Shown here: positions 16,863 to 26,605 of the stretch, in pieces
Numbering within the stretch: the stretch's first letter is position 1
Layout of the letters: every line of letters begins with the position of its first letter
Source of the DNA: Micromonospora polyrhachis
Lineage (GTDB): Bacteria; Actinomycetota; Actinomycetes; Mycobacteriales; Micromonosporaceae
Direction of reading: 5' to 3'
DNA length: 64,000 nt
NCBI RefSeq assembly: GCF_014203835.1
Contig: NZ_JACHJW010000001.1
Coordinates: forward strand, 5,034,501 to 5,098,500
Translations under genes and position numbers: made by a program
The notes under the pieces: model-generated
What the model saw: the letters and a program-made list of their open reading frames with translations, nothing else
Told to the model about the DNA's origin: nothing
The model's database searches: none

Positions 16863-17995
16863 ACATCTTCGCCGCCACCCGCCTGGTCGCCGCTCGTGAG
16901 ATCCGGGTCAAGCTCCGAGACAAGACCTTCCTGTTCAGTACGATCTTCTTCCTGTTCTTCGCTGCCGCCGGCACCATCCTGCCGTCGCTGATGTCTGGCG
17001 GTCCGTCCACCGTGGCGGTGACCCAGTCGATGGCCGGCAGCCTGACCGGCACGGATCTGGAGTTGCGTACGGTCGCTGACGACCAGGCCGCCGAGCAGCT
17101 CGTCCGGGACGGCCAGGTGGACGCGGCGGTGGTCGCCGGTCCGAAGGTGCTCGCCATGAACGAAGCGCCGAATGACGTGGTGGCGGCGCTGAGCAGTAAA
17201 CCCCCCGTCCAACTGCTCAACCCCGACGCGGTGGACCCGATGGTCGGTTTCCTGGTGGCGTTCGCTTTCGCGTTCGTCTTCTTCTTCACCTCCCTCACGT
17301 TCGGGATCCAGATCGCGCAGAGCGTGACCGAGGAGAAGCAGACCCGGATCGTGGAGATCCTGGTGGCGAGTGTGCCGGTCCGGGCTCTGCTGGCCGGCAA
17401 GGTGCTCGCCTGCGGCCTGCTGGCCTTCGGCCAGGTCGGGCTGACCGCGGTGATGGCGATGGTCGGCATGCGGGTCGCCGACAGCGATGGTGGCCTGATG
17501 ACGCTGCTGTCCCCGGCCATCGGCTGGTTCATACCGTTCTTCGTGGCCGGGTTCGTCATGCTGGCCGCGCTCTGGGCCGCCGTTGGTGCCCTGGTCAACC
17601 GGCAGGAGGACATCAGTGGCGCGTCGACGCCGGTGCAGTTGCTCGTCATGCTGCCGTTCTTCGGGGTGATCTTCCTCAAGGACAACCCGCTCGCGATGAC
17701 GATCCTGTCGTACGTGCCGTTCTCGGCTCCGACCGCGATGCCGGTGCGCTTGTTCACCGAGGACGCGGCCGCCTGGGAGCCGGTGCTGTCGCTGGTCATC
17801 CTGGTCGTCACCGGGGTCGTTCTGCTGATGGCCGGAGCGCGGCTGTACGAGGGCTCGCTGCTGCGGACCAACGGCCGTACGACGCTGGCGACGGCGTGGC
17901 GGGACCGGGAGATCCGGCGGGTATCCCGAGATGACACGAATGGGGCAGCCATGCCTCGGGACGACGCGGACCGGGAGAGCGCACTGACCCGTTGA
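16859..17995 (+). CDS. ABC-2 type permease (NatB-like)
   Basis: A 378-residue membrane permease. The first hydrophobic helix is near residues 22-42, then a large extracytoplasmic segment (about 50-120), then five hydrophobic helices (VGFLVAFAFAFVFFFTSLTF; LACGLLAFGQVGLTAVMAM; WFIPFFVAGFVMLAALWAAV; LLVMLPFFGVIFL; VLSLVILVVTGVVLLMAGARLY). The motif QSVTEEKQTRIVEILV is typical of ABC-2 permeases of the NatB group. The GTG start overlaps the ATPase gene. A strong hairpin terminator follows at 18018. Confidence 0.9.
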   Translation: MNIFAATRLVAAREIRVKLRDKTFLFSTIFFLFFAAAGTILPSLMSGGPSTVAVTQSMAGSLTGTDLELRTVADDQAAEQLVRDGQVDAAVVAGPKVLAMNEAPNDVVAALSSKPPVQLLNPDAVDPMVGFLVAFAFAFVFFFTSLTFGIQIAQSVTEEKQTRIVEILVASVPVRALLAGKVLACGLLAFGQVGLTAVMAMVGMRVADSDGGLMTLLSPAIGWFIPFFVAGFVMLAALWAAVGALVNRQEDISGASTPVQLLVMLPFFGVIFLKDNPLAMTILSYVPFSAPTAMPVRLFTEDAAAWEPVLSLVILVVTGVVLLMAGARLYEGSLLRTNGRTTLATAWRDREIRRVSRDDTNGAAMPRDDADRESALTR

Positions 17996-18017
17996 CCTTC
18001 GCGCGCTCGGTCTGAGA

Positions 18018-18049
18018 CGACGGTGCCACCCGACCGGGTGGCACCGTCG
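18018..18049 (+). terminator. Terminator of the ABC exporter operon
   Basis: A perfect 14-base stem (18018-18031 with 18036-18049) with a 4-base loop, 23 bases after the permease stop. No T tract follows, as is usual in actinomycetes. Confidence 0.75.
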
Positions 18050-18164
18050 CTGTCTGTTCGCCGAGCGACGGCGGTGTCCGGGCCGACCACGATCTTCAGA
18101 TCGGCCGGATGCTCCGTCCGAGTAGCGGTTCGACGACCACACAATTATCCTGACTGATCGATTG

Positions 18165-18244
18165 TCGACGATCATTCTCTGCGACGATCATTGTCTGCGA
18201 CGATCATTGTCTGCGACGATCATGATTTGCGGCGATCATGATTT
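18165..18244. repeat. Five tandem 16-bp repeats upstream of the subtilase gene
   Basis: Five head-to-tail 16-base units at 18165, 18181, 18197, 18213 and 18229, two of them identical (GCGACGATCATTGTCT) and the others differing at a few positions. The units contain CGATCAT, the core also found in front of the histidine kinase. The array ends 30 bases before the likely -35 box, so it may be an operator array. There are no spacers, so it is not a CRISPR array. The whole gap 17996-18356 holds this array, a terminator and a promoter. Confidence 0.85.
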
Positions 18245-18274
18245 GCGTGGAACTTGCTTGCAAAATCTCACAAA

Positions 18275-18302
18275 TTGATAGACGTAAATATTCTTGTAGG
18301 AT
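18275..18302 (+). promoter_or_regulatory. Likely promoter of the first subtilase gene
   Basis: TTGATA at 18275-18280 and TAGGAT at 18297-18302, 16 bases apart, in an AT-rich stretch. This would give a leader of about 48 bases before the GTG at 18357. Confidence 0.5.
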
Positions 18303-18356
18303 CGGCCCAACCGTTCGGATCATCTTCCCGGGTCGTCGATCCGGTGGAGAGATCAA

Positions 18357-19610
<1,254 letters not shown>

Positions 19611-19626
19611 GAGAACACCCCATAAC

Positions 19627-19657
19627 CCGGCCCCGAGGCAGACCGCCTCGGGGCCGG
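19627..19657 (+). terminator. Terminator between the two subtilase genes
   Basis: A perfect 13-base stem (19627-19639 with 19645-19657) and 5-base loop, starting 17 bases after the first subtilase stop and ending 20 bases before the second gene's start. Confidence 0.75.
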
Positions 19658-19677
19658 ACTGTCTGGAGGAAGGAACC

Positions 19678-20916
19678 ATGACCATCTCAGGGTCCCGGGG
19701 CCGGCAAATGCTGGCCCTCAATCTCCTCGCCGCGTTGACCGTCGCGCTTGTTCCCGGCCAGCCCGCTGCCGCTGGGGCCACGTCGGGAGAGACCGGTGAG
19801 ATCCGCCGGGCGGCGGGCGTCAGCGCCGTACCCGACAGCTACATCGTCGTCCTGCGGCCGGCGGCGACCGGTGCCGCCGCCGGGGCGTCGGTCACGGCCG
19901 CGGCGGTCTCCGCCACCGCGGACCGGCTCGCCGCCGGCTACGGCGGGAGCGTCGCCCGCGTCTACCACGCCGCACTCACCGGTTTCGAGGTACGGATGTC
20001 GGAGCGTGCCGCCAAGCGCCTGGCCGCCGACCCGGCGGTGGCGTACGTCGAACAGAACCACGTCGTGTCCCTGAGCGGTGTGCAGCTCAACCCGCCGTCC
20101 TGGGGGCTGGACCGGATCGACCAGCGGTACCTGCCGCTGGACCAGAAGTACGCCTACCCGAACAAGGCGCCGAACATCCGCGCCTACGTCATCGACACCG
20201 GTATCCGGGCCACGCACGTCGACTTCGGTGGTTCGGTCACCAACGGCTATGACGCGGTCGACGGCAGCCTGCCGGCCGCCGACTGCAACGGTCACGGCAC
20301 CCATCTCGCCGGCACCATCGGCGGCGAGTTGCACGGGGTGGCCAAGGACGTCCGGCTGGTCGCGGTCCGGGTGCTGGACTGCAACGGTTCCGGCACCTAC
20401 GCCAACGTCATCGCCGGGGTGGACTGGACCACCCACAACGCGATCAGGCCGGCGGTGGCGAACATGGGCATCGGGGGCGGTCCGAGCGCCGCCCTGGACG
20501 CCGCCATCACCGCGTCGATCAACTCGGGGATCATCTACGCCGTACCGGCCGGCAGTTCCAACGCCAACGCCTGCAACTACTCGCCGGGGCGGGTACCGGC
20601 CGCGCTCACCGTCGCCGGCACCACGCCGACCGACGCCAGGATGAGTTCGGCGAACTTCGGTAGCTGTGTCGACATCTTCGCTCCCGGCCAGGGCATCACC
20701 TCGACCTGGCACACCAGCAACACCGCCACCAACACGATCAGTGGCAGCTCGATGGCCTCCGCGCACGTCGCCGGCTGTGCGGCGCTGATCTGGTCCGATC
20801 ATCCAAGCTGGACGGCGGGACAGGTGATCGCGCATCTGCTCGGCAACGCCACGACCGGAATCGTCACCAGTCCCGGCACTGGTTCACCCAACCGGCTGCT
20901 CTACTGCGGCGCCTGA
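19678..20916 (+). CDS. Secreted S8 protease paralogue with altered oxyanion residue
   Basis: A 412-residue paralogue of the preceding protease, with signal peptide (about 1-33), I9 propeptide (about 52-130) and S8 domain. The triad is kept: Asp173 (VIDTGI), His206 (NGHGTHLAGT), Ser358 (SGSSMASAH). The oxyanion-hole Asn, which is Asn296 in the paralogue, is Ser293 here (PAGSSNANAC), and MSLGGG has become MGIGGG. Activity may therefore be weak or absent; it might act as an inhibitor, chaperone or binding protein. The ATG at 19678 follows GGAGGAAGGA. It probably arose by tandem duplication. Confidence 0.9.
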   Translation: MTISGSRGRQMLALNLLAALTVALVPGQPAAAGATSGETGEIRRAAGVSAVPDSYIVVLRPAATGAAAGASVTAAAVSATADRLAAGYGGSVARVYHAALTGFEVRMSERAAKRLAADPAVAYVEQNHVVSLSGVQLNPPSWGLDRIDQRYLPLDQKYAYPNKAPNIRAYVIDTGIRATHVDFGGSVTNGYDAVDGSLPAADCNGHGTHLAGTIGGELHGVAKDVRLVAVRVLDCNGSGTYANVIAGVDWTTHNAIRPAVANMGIGGGPSAALDAAITASINSGIIYAVPAGSSNANACNYSPGRVPAALTVAGTTPTDARMSSANFGSCVDIFAPGQGITSTWHTSNTATNTISGSSMASAHVAGCAALIWSDHPSWTAGQVIAHLLGNATTGIVTSPGTGSPNRLLYCGA

Positions 20917-20932
20917 GGCGTATCGGTCCGCC

Positions 20933-20963
20933 GGGTGTCCGGTCCACACCGGGCCGGACACCC
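20933..20963. terminator. Hairpin between convergent genes
   Basis: Arms GGGTGTCCGG (20933-20942) and CCGGACACCC (20954-20963) form a perfect 10-base stem between the second subtilase and the convergent ADP-ribosylglycohydrolase gene, and could serve both. Confidence 0.65.
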
Positions 20964-20971
20964 TCGAACCG

Positions 20972-21886
20972 TTACGCGGCCCAGTCGGGCAGTGGTTCCC
21001 GCGCGGCCAGCCAGGCTCGGGGCACCCCGCGCACCTCCGGCTGGTCCCCGATCCCGGTGTACGCGGCGACTATCCCGCCGACGATGGCCGCGGTGGTGTC
21101 GATGTCCCCACCGGCCCGGACACAGGCGGTGACCGCCGCCGGATAGTCGTCCAGGTGGGTCGCGGCAACCCAGACGCAGAACGGCACGGTGTCCTGAGCG
21201 GTCACCCGGGAGCCGTTGCCCAGTTCGTACGCGGCTTCTTCGACGCCCCGGCCGAACAGGTCCCGGGCTCGTCGGACGCCGTCGCGGACCTCACCGCGCC
21301 CGACCCAGTCGGTCAGCGCGGTCAGAAATTCCATGGCGGACGGTCGGGCTTCTCCCCAGCGAGCCGCGCCGGCCAGCCCGGCGGCCAGGGCGACCGCCAC
21401 CGCCCCGGCGATCCCCTCCGGATGGCTGTGCGTCACCTCGGCCGACCGCGCCGCCTCCTCGGCGACCCGCTGCGGCTCGTCGGCGAAGTACGCCCCGAGC
21501 GGCGCGACCCGCATCGCCGCCCCGTTACCGCAGGAGCCCTGCCCGTCGAACAACTCCGGTGCCGCCGTACGCCAGGGGACGCCGTCACGGATCCGGTGCA
21601 GCAGCACCACCGCCCCCGGCCCGTAGCCACGGTAGGGCTCACACCGCTGGGCGAACGCCTCGGCCAGCAGATCCTGGTCGATCGTGCCGAACTTGCGTAG
21701 CTGGGCCGCGACCGAACAGGCCATCTCGGTGTCGTCGGTCCACTCCCACGGTGCAACCGGCACTCGCCCCTCGACCAGGTCGTCGCTGTGGCGACCTGGC
21801 ACGAAGTACTGCGCGCCCAGCGCGTCACCGACCGACAACCCGGTCAGCGAGTTATGGCACAGTTCCCGCCGGTCCTCGTCCTGCAT
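20972..21886 (-). CDS. ADP-ribosylglycohydrolase family protein
   Basis: A 304-residue all-helical enzyme of the ARH/DraG family, which removes ADP-ribose from proteins or small molecules using two magnesium ions. The metal-binding motifs are visible: TGLSVGDALGAQY near the N terminus, WTDDTEM about residue 49, SHPEGIAGAVAVALAA in the middle and GGDIDTTAAIVGGIVAAYTG near 255. The ATG at 21886 is 8 bases from AGGA; a GTG one codon earlier is possible. A five-unit 15-bp tandem repeat lies immediately upstream of its start. No ADP-ribosyltransferase partner is seen nearby, so the substrate is unknown. Confidence 0.9.
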   Translation of the reverse strand: MQDEDRRELCHNSLTGLSVGDALGAQYFVPGRHSDDLVEGRVPVAPWEWTDDTEMACSVAAQLRKFGTIDQDLLAEAFAQRCEPYRGYGPGAVVLLHRIRDGVPWRTAAPELFDGQGSCGNGAAMRVAPLGAYFADEPQRVAEEAARSAEVTHSHPEGIAGAVAVALAAGLAGAARWGEARPSAMEFLTALTDWVGRGEVRDGVRRARDLFGRGVEEAAYELGNGSRVTAQDTVPFCVWVAATHLDDYPAAVTACVRAGGDIDTTAAIVGGIVAAYTGIGDQPEVRGVPRAWLAAREPLPDWAA

Positions 21887-21910
21887 CACGTCGATCCTGC
21901 CAGACCGGTC

Positions 21911-21985
21911 ACACCCGAATCCGTCACACCCGAATTCGTCACGCCCGAATCCGTCACGCCCGAATCCGTCACGCCGGATTCCGTT
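21911..21985. repeat. Five tandem 15-bp repeats
   Basis: Units of the type ACGCCCGAATCCGTC occur head-to-tail at 21911, 21926, 21941, 21956 and 21971, with one to four changes. They start 25 bases upstream of the ADP-ribosylglycohydrolase start and reach into the stop codon of the DUF998 gene, so they may be a regulatory array or a slippage tract. Confidence 0.8.
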
Positions 21986-22616
21986 ACGCCAGTGGCGAGC
22001 GAGTTCTGACCCAACGGGGTGAGCCGGCCCGGGTGACCAGTGCCGCCATCAGCACGACCGAGGTCGTCAGCAGCAACCGCTCGGCCAGCCCCACCAGCAG
22101 CCGGTCCCCGACCGTCGAGCTGACCAGCATGGCGACCATGAACACGCCGGTGGCGAGCACCAAGCCGCGTACCCAGCCGATCGCCCGGCCAAGCAGGTCC
22201 GGAGCGCGGCGGGTGAGCAGTAGGCCGGCGAGTGGCAACGCGACGAACGCCACGACGGAGGCATAGCGATGGAGCTGGCCGGTGCCCGAGAGGTGGGTGC
22301 CGGGGTCGGTGGGCGCGATGGCCGCGACGAACATGCCGGCGGCGAACACGCCCAACAGCACGATCGCCCCACGCGGGAGGTTACGCAGGGCCATCAGCAG
22401 CGCCAGCGCGGACGCACCGAATGTCATCATCGCGGCGTCGGTCACCCCACCGCGGTCCGCCACGGCGTAGTCGCTCACCGTCAGGGCGAACGGATCGAGG
22501 TACGGGTCGGGGTCGATCTGTCCGACGACCGCGAGGAGCACCGTCAGGGCGAGACCAACCCAGGCCAGCGCCGTGAACAGGCGTCGGGCGGATGTGCCCC
22601 GCAGCGATTCGATCAT
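21984..22616 (-). CDS. DUF998 family membrane protein
   Basis: A 210-residue integral membrane protein with about six hydrophobic helices (LFTALAWVGLALTVLLAVVG; AMMTFGASALALLMAL; AIVLLGVFAAGMFVAAI; YASVVAFVALPLAGLLL; VLATGVFMVAMLVSSTVG). The loop DPFALTVSDYAVADRGG after helix 1 and the APTDPG motif are typical of DUF998. Function of the family is unknown. Its stop codon lies in the last unit of the 15-bp repeat array. A second DUF998-type gene is found at 27445. Confidence 0.75.
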   Translation of the reverse strand: MIESLRGTSARRLFTALAWVGLALTVLLAVVGQIDPDPYLDPFALTVSDYAVADRGGVTDAAMMTFGASALALLMALRNLPRGAIVLLGVFAAGMFVAAIAPTDPGTHLSGTGQLHRYASVVAFVALPLAGLLLTRRAPDLLGRAIGWVRGLVLATGVFMVAMLVSSTVGDRLLVGLAERLLLTTSVVLMAALVTRAGSPRWVRTRSPLA

Positions 22617-22875
22617 GGATAGGACGTTAGTGAGCGGAACCAGGGGCGCGCCTCCGGGTAGCGTCCCTGAACTGCCCCGGAGACCGGGCCGGGGAATCCC
22701 TGAGAGCGGCCCGCGTTGCCGGCTGAGGCTAGGTCCGCCGGGATCGAAGGTGTTCGACGGCCACAGCGCGGCCAGCGTGGCACCGGGCGCTCAGGGAGGT
22801 CGTCTGGGCCAAGGGACTGCGGACCCAGGTGCTGGAGCTGTGCCACCGCCAGGCGGTCACTCTCTGAAGGGCAGA
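22617..22875. other. Intergenic region, possible gene remnant
   Basis: No intact gene is convincing here. One plus-strand frame ending at about 22867 encodes a protein-like tail (WHRALREVVWAKGLRTQVLE) without a start, which could be a gene remnant. The long open frames on both strands are side effects of high GC content. Confidence 0.3.
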
Positions 22876-23079
22876 CCGCTCTTGCGCTTTTACGCCTACG
22901 GCCTGGTTGGGCGGTGGGGTTTCCGGCTGGCCAGGCCGCTCTTGCGCTTTTACGCCTACGGCCTGGTTGGGCGGTGGGGTTTCCGGCTGGCCGGGCCGCT
23001 CTTGCGCTTTTACGCCTACGGCCTGGTTGGGCGGTGGGGTTTCCGGCTGGCCAGGCCGCTCTTGCGCTTTTACGCCTAC
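22876..23079. repeat. 60-bp tandem repeat block, 3.4 copies
   Basis: Units begin at 22876, 22936 and 22996 with a partial fourth (23056-23079). They are identical except for one A/G change at 22933/22993/23053. Each contains CTTGCGCTTTTACGCCTACG and a GGCTGGCCAGGCC near-palindrome. The length is divisible by three, which keeps frames open on both strands, but no family likeness is seen. The block ends 47 bases before the epimerase start. Near identity implies recent expansion or conversion. Confidence 0.9.
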
Positions 23080-23126
23080 CGTGAACGGGCTTGGGAATCG
23101 CGGAGCAGCGGTGCTTGAGTGGCCCG

Positions 23127-24152
23127 ATGGAGATCTTGGTGTTGGGCGGCACGGCGTGGCTCGGCCGGGAGGTGGCCCGGCAGGCGGTGGACCGTGGCCA
23201 CACGGTTACCTGCCTGGCCCGGGGCGAGAGCGGTGCGGTGGCCGAGGGCGCGAGGCTGGTCGCCGCCGACCGGAGCGCCCCCACGGCGTACGACGGGTTG
23301 GTCGACCGCGACTGGGACGCGGTGATCGAGGTGTCCTGGCAGCCGGGCTTTGTCCGGGGTGCCCTGGCGGCGTTGGGTGACCGGGTCCGACACTGGTCCT
23401 ACGTCTCCTCCGGCAACGTCTACGCCTCCCAGGGCACTCCGGGCGCGGACGAGTCGGCCGAGACACTGCCGCCGACCGAGCTGGACACAGTAGACCGCGA
23501 GTTGTACGGCGAGGCGAAGTCCGCCTGCGAGCAGGCGTCCCAGGCCGCCGTCGGGGAGCGGTTGCTGGTAGCGCGCGCCGGGCTGATCGGTGGACCGGGC
23601 GACCCCAGCGACCGCGCCGGCTACTGGGTGGGCCGGGCCGCCCGTGATCCGGGTACGCCGATGCTGGTCCCCGACACCCCGGAACTGCCGACCCAGGTCA
23701 TCGACGTACGGGATCTTGCCGCCTGGCTGCTCGACTCGGCGGCGGCCGGAACCGTCGGAACGTACAACGCGGTGGGGCCGGTCGGCACTCTCGCGGAGTT
23801 CATCGAGTTGTCCCGGTCCCTCGGCGGGCACACCGGGCCGGTGGTCACCGCCGACTCGGACTGGCTGCTCAAGCAGGGGGTCAAGGAATACATGGGGCCG
23901 GAGTCGCTGCCGATGTGGCTGGTCGAGCCCGGTTGGGAGGGCTGGTCGGCACGTAGTGGGGAAGCTGCTGTCGCCGCCGGACTGCGGCACCGGCCAGTGG
24001 CGGAACTGCTCGCCGACACCCTGGTCTGGGAACGCGAGTTGGGGCTGGACCGGGAGCGTCGGGCTGGCCTCAGTGCCGAGCGCGAGCGCGACCTGCTGGC
24101 GGCACTTCGGTCAGGTCCGTTGCATGATCATCCGCCGGTACCAGCCGGGTGA
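23127..24152 (+). CDS. NAD-dependent epimerase/dehydratase family protein
   Basis: A 341-residue extended SDR protein. The Rossmann motif [11 protein letters not shown] is at residues 7-17, the strand [13 protein letters not shown] supplies the Ser of the active site, and YGEAKSACE carries the Tyr-x-x-x-Lys pair. The substrate part ([22 protein letters not shown]) resembles isoflavone-reductase-like or NDP-sugar epimerase relatives in actinomycetes. The ATG at 23127 has only a weak ribosome-binding site. The 3' end overlaps the acetyltransferase gene by 29 bases. The substrate is unknown. Confidence 0.85.
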   Translation: MEILVLGGTAWLGREVARQAVDRGHTVTCLARGESGAVAEGARLVAADRSAPTAYDGLVDRDWDAVIEVSWQPGFVRGALAALGDRVRHWSYVSSGNVYASQGTPGADESAETLPPTELDTVDRELYGEAKSACEQASQAAVGERLLVARAGLIGGPGDPSDRAGYWVGRAARDPGTPMLVPDTPELPTQVIDVRDLAAWLLDSAAAGTVGTYNAVGPVGTLAEFIELSRSLGGHTGPVVTADSDWLLKQGVKEYMGPESLPMWLVEPGWEGWSARSGEAAVAAGLRHRPVAELLADTLVWERELGLDRERRAGLSAERERDLLAALRSGPLHDHPPVPAG

Positions 24153-24723
24153 CCGGGATGCCGTACACGACATCTGTATCCGTACGGCTGATGCGGGGCA
24201 GGATGCCTCCGGCTCGTACGCCGATCCAGATGTCCTGCCGGCCATCTTCGCTCACCCGTACGCCGAACTGGAGCCGGAGCTGGCGTTCGTGCTCGATGAC
24301 GCCGGGCAGGCCGTCGGATACGTCCTCGGCACCGCCGACACCGCGACCCTCGTCCAACGGTTCCGCACCGAATGGTTGCCACGGTTCACCGACCGGTACC
24401 CGGCACCACAGGGGGAGCCGGGTACCTCGGACGAGGTCATGGCGCATCTGCTGCACAACCCGGAGCGGATGATCCTGCCCGAGCCCAAGGACTACCCGGC
24501 CCACCTGCATATCGACCTGTTGCCGGCGTACCAGCGGGCGGGCCACGGTCGAAAACTGATCGACACCTTCACGGCGGCGTTGCGCCGGGCCGGGGTACCC
24601 GGGCTGCATCTCGGGCTGGTCACCGCGAACGAGTCGGCCCACGCCTTCTACCATCGGCTCGGCTTCCACACCATCGACGTCGCCGACCCCGGCCCGCTCA
24701 CCTACCTCGGTCTACGCTTCTGA
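24124..24723 (+). CDS. GNAT family N-acetyltransferase
   Basis: A 199-residue acetyltransferase: [20 protein letters not shown] at the N terminus, [17 protein letters not shown] as the central strands, the acetyl-CoA loop [14 protein letters not shown] (a Q-x-x-G-x-G/A-like motif) and [13 protein letters not shown] at the C terminus. The layout, including the [10 protein letters not shown] strand, is like O-GlcNAcase-linked or aminoglycoside-type GNATs. It overlaps the end of the epimerase gene in another frame, so the two are co-transcribed. The substrate is unknown. Confidence 0.85.
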   Translation: MIIRRYQPGDRDAVHDICIRTADAGQDASGSYADPDVLPAIFAHPYAELEPELAFVLDDAGQAVGYVLGTADTATLVQRFRTEWLPRFTDRYPAPQGEPGTSDEVMAHLLHNPERMILPEPKDYPAHLHIDLLPAYQRAGHGRKLIDTFTAALRRAGVPGLHLGLVTANESAHAFYHRLGFHTIDVADPGPLTYLGLRF

Positions 24724-25362
24724 GCGATCGTCTTCAGAGCAACGGTTGGGCAACCTGTCGACTGCCCCGGGGTGCTGTGACTGTGGCGATTGTGTGAAGG
24801 CTCCGAATAGGAACGCCCCGATGACGGCGAGGTCGTCGGGCTGTAGCCCGCGTCGAGAAGACGGTGCGATCAGCAGGGACCGGCCGGCACCGATCAGCTT
24901 GTCGCGCTCCGGCCCGTCAACGGGGATCGCCTCGTCGTCGGTCCAGATCAGTCGCCGGCCCGAGGCCAGGACCTGCCGCGCCGCGTCGAGCTTCAGCGGC
25001 CAGTTGTACTCGCTCTTCGGCACCGGGCATTCGGTCAGTGCCCGGCCCAGTGGTGGGAACCGCCAGAGCCGTTCGAGTTGGTCGGCGTCCGGGCACCAGG
25101 TGGTGCACCACCGCACCTCGACGGCACGAGCAAGGTGCAGTGTGCGAATCCGGTCGACCAGGGCGGGAGCCCAGCGCAGGACGTACTCGTAGCGGTCGGT
25201 GGGGGACCAGACCCTGGCCCGGTGGGGCGCGGCGCTCCAGCCGGGTTGGGATGCGTTGACCACTCCGTCCACATCCAGCAGCCATACGGGGATCAGGGGC
25301 TCGGCGTCTATGTCCGCGTTTTCCTTTCCTGCCGTCGTTCGGTGGTGTCGGGTAGTCGACAA
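24712..25362 (-). CDS. HAD-like hydrolase domain protein
   Basis: A protein of about 216 residues with a haloacid-dehalogenase-type N-terminal motif (VWLLDVDGVVNA, nucleophile Asp) and a later WTDDEAIP that could supply the metal-binding acidic pair. The region between (EVRWCTTWCPDADQLERLW) also fits HAD phosphatases of actinomycetes. The start is uncertain: the first codon in frame is TTG at 25362, and a GGAAAGGAA stretch lies within the frame, so the protein may be shorter. It is convergent with the acetyltransferase gene and divergent from the TcmP gene. Confidence 0.6.
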   Translation of the reverse strand: MSTTRHHRTTAGKENADIDAEPLIPVWLLDVDGVVNASQPGWSAAPHRARVWSPTDRYEYVLRWAPALVDRIRTLHLARAVEVRWCTTWCPDADQLERLWRFPPLGRALTECPVPKSEYNWPLKLDAARQVLASGRRLIWTDDEAIPVDGPERDKLIGAGRSLLIAPSSRRGLQPDDLAVIGAFLFGAFTQSPQSQHPGAVDRLPNRCSEDDRSEA

Positions 25363-25483
25363 CGAATCGCTTCATTGGCCGGCATCCATTGCAAAGGGGG
25401 CGACGCGCTGCCACCGTGACAGATCGACAACGGTCGGTCACGGTGTGCAGTCGTCCGTCCCCCTCAGGTAAAGCGAGCCGCAG

Positions 25484-26605
25484 ATGACCTTCTTCGAGGA
25501 CAAGAAGCCCGTAGCAATCCTCAAGCACGCGATCATGAACCAGTACATCGATCAGTTCGTAGGCAAGACCGGGCTGTACTCGCCCGGTCATCGGGTCGCG
25601 GTCATCGACGGGTACGCAGGCGAGGGGCGCTACGCGTCCGGCGAAGAGGCGTCGCCGGCCATGCTCATGCGGAAGGCGCGCGAGCTTACCCGGATCAACC
25701 GATGCCTGGAGAGCTACCTTGTGGAGAGCGAGCCGGAGCCGCTGGCCAAGCTGCGGCACGTTATCGCGTCCGAAGGCGCCGACCTGCCGGTGGAGCTGTT
25801 TCGGGGAAGTATCGCCGACCATCTGGGGCACCTGTTGGCGCGGGTCAAGGACGTGCCACTGCTGGTCTTCCTGGACCCGTTCGGGGTCATGATCCCGTTT
25901 ATCGCCACAGTGGAGATCTTCAACCAGCGTCCGACCCAGCCGCCGGCCACCGAACTGCTCATCAACTTTAACGCCAGTGGCCTGCGCCGGATCGCTGGCC
26001 TCCTCAACAGTGAAAAGGTGATCCCCGGCAAGGAGGCCGCACTCGCTCGCATGGACGCCGCCTGTGGGAGTGACTGGTGGCGGCAGAAGTGGCTCGACCA
26101 TGGCGACGACCACGACGCGGCCGAGGAGGGCATCGTGGCGGAGTACGCCCGTCGGCTGGCCAGCAGCCAGCGGTGCGGCTGGTGGACCACACCGGTACGA
26201 AACCGGGCACACCAGAAACCGGTGTACTACCTCGTGTTCCTCACCCGGCACCCCGACGGGTTCATCGCCTTCGGTGAGGCACTCTCGCTCGGAATGCAGA
26301 GGTGGCGTGAGGCCCTACACGAGATCGTGAACGCCAACACGTTCTTTGGTGACGAGGCCGCCTTCAAGGCGAGCGAGAAGGTGTTGGCTGACGGATGGGT
26401 GAACGAGATCGAGGCGAATCTACGGCGGCTGCTGAGTGAAGGAAGACCTTTCAAGATCTTCGACCGGTACGGTGACGTCTTCGGCAGCGCCGCTGGTCAG
26501 GCCCGCGAGATGCACCTCCGGGCAGCCTGGAAGCGCCTCCATCCCGGGGTGACCAGGACCGACTCGAAGGGCGATCTGATCAAGAAGGTCATCGAGCCGG
26601 CGTAA
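25484..26605 (+). CDS. tcmP: Three-Cys-motif partner protein TcmP
   Basis: A 373-residue cytosolic protein of the TcmP family, defined as the partner of three-Cys-motif (Gp37/Gp68, DUF5131) proteins. It has methyltransferase-like signatures: VIDGYAGEGRYASG (residues 40-53, like SAM motif I) and LVFLDPFGVMIPF (128-140, like a DPPY/DPFG motif IV). The N-terminal KHAIMNQYIDQFV helix is typical. The function of the pair is not established; RNA or DNA modification in genome conflict is a reasonable guess. Its 3' end overlaps the convergent DUF5131 gene by 17 bases. Confidence 0.85.
   Translation: MTFFEDKKPVAILKHAIMNQYIDQFVGKTGLYSPGHRVAVIDGYAGEGRYASGEEASPAMLMRKARELTRINRCLESYLVESEPEPLAKLRHVIASEGADLPVELFRGSIADHLGHLLARVKDVPLLVFLDPFGVMIPFIATVEIFNQRPTQPPATELLINFNASGLRRIAGLLNSEKVIPGKEAALARMDAACGSDWWRQKWLDHGDDHDAAEEGIVAEYARRLASSQRCGWWTTPVRNRAHQKPVYYLVFLTRHPDGFIAFGEALSLGMQRWREALHEIVNANTFFGDEAAFKASEKVLADGWVNEIEANLRRLLSEGRPFKIFDRYGDVFGSAAGQAREMHLRAAWKRLHPGVTRTDSKGDLIKKVIEPA

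Noticed and set aside
22573-23118. Open frames over the 60-bp repeats, on both strands
   Set aside because: The unit is divisible by three, so repeats stay open in any frame; the resulting peptides have no recognisable fold or family.
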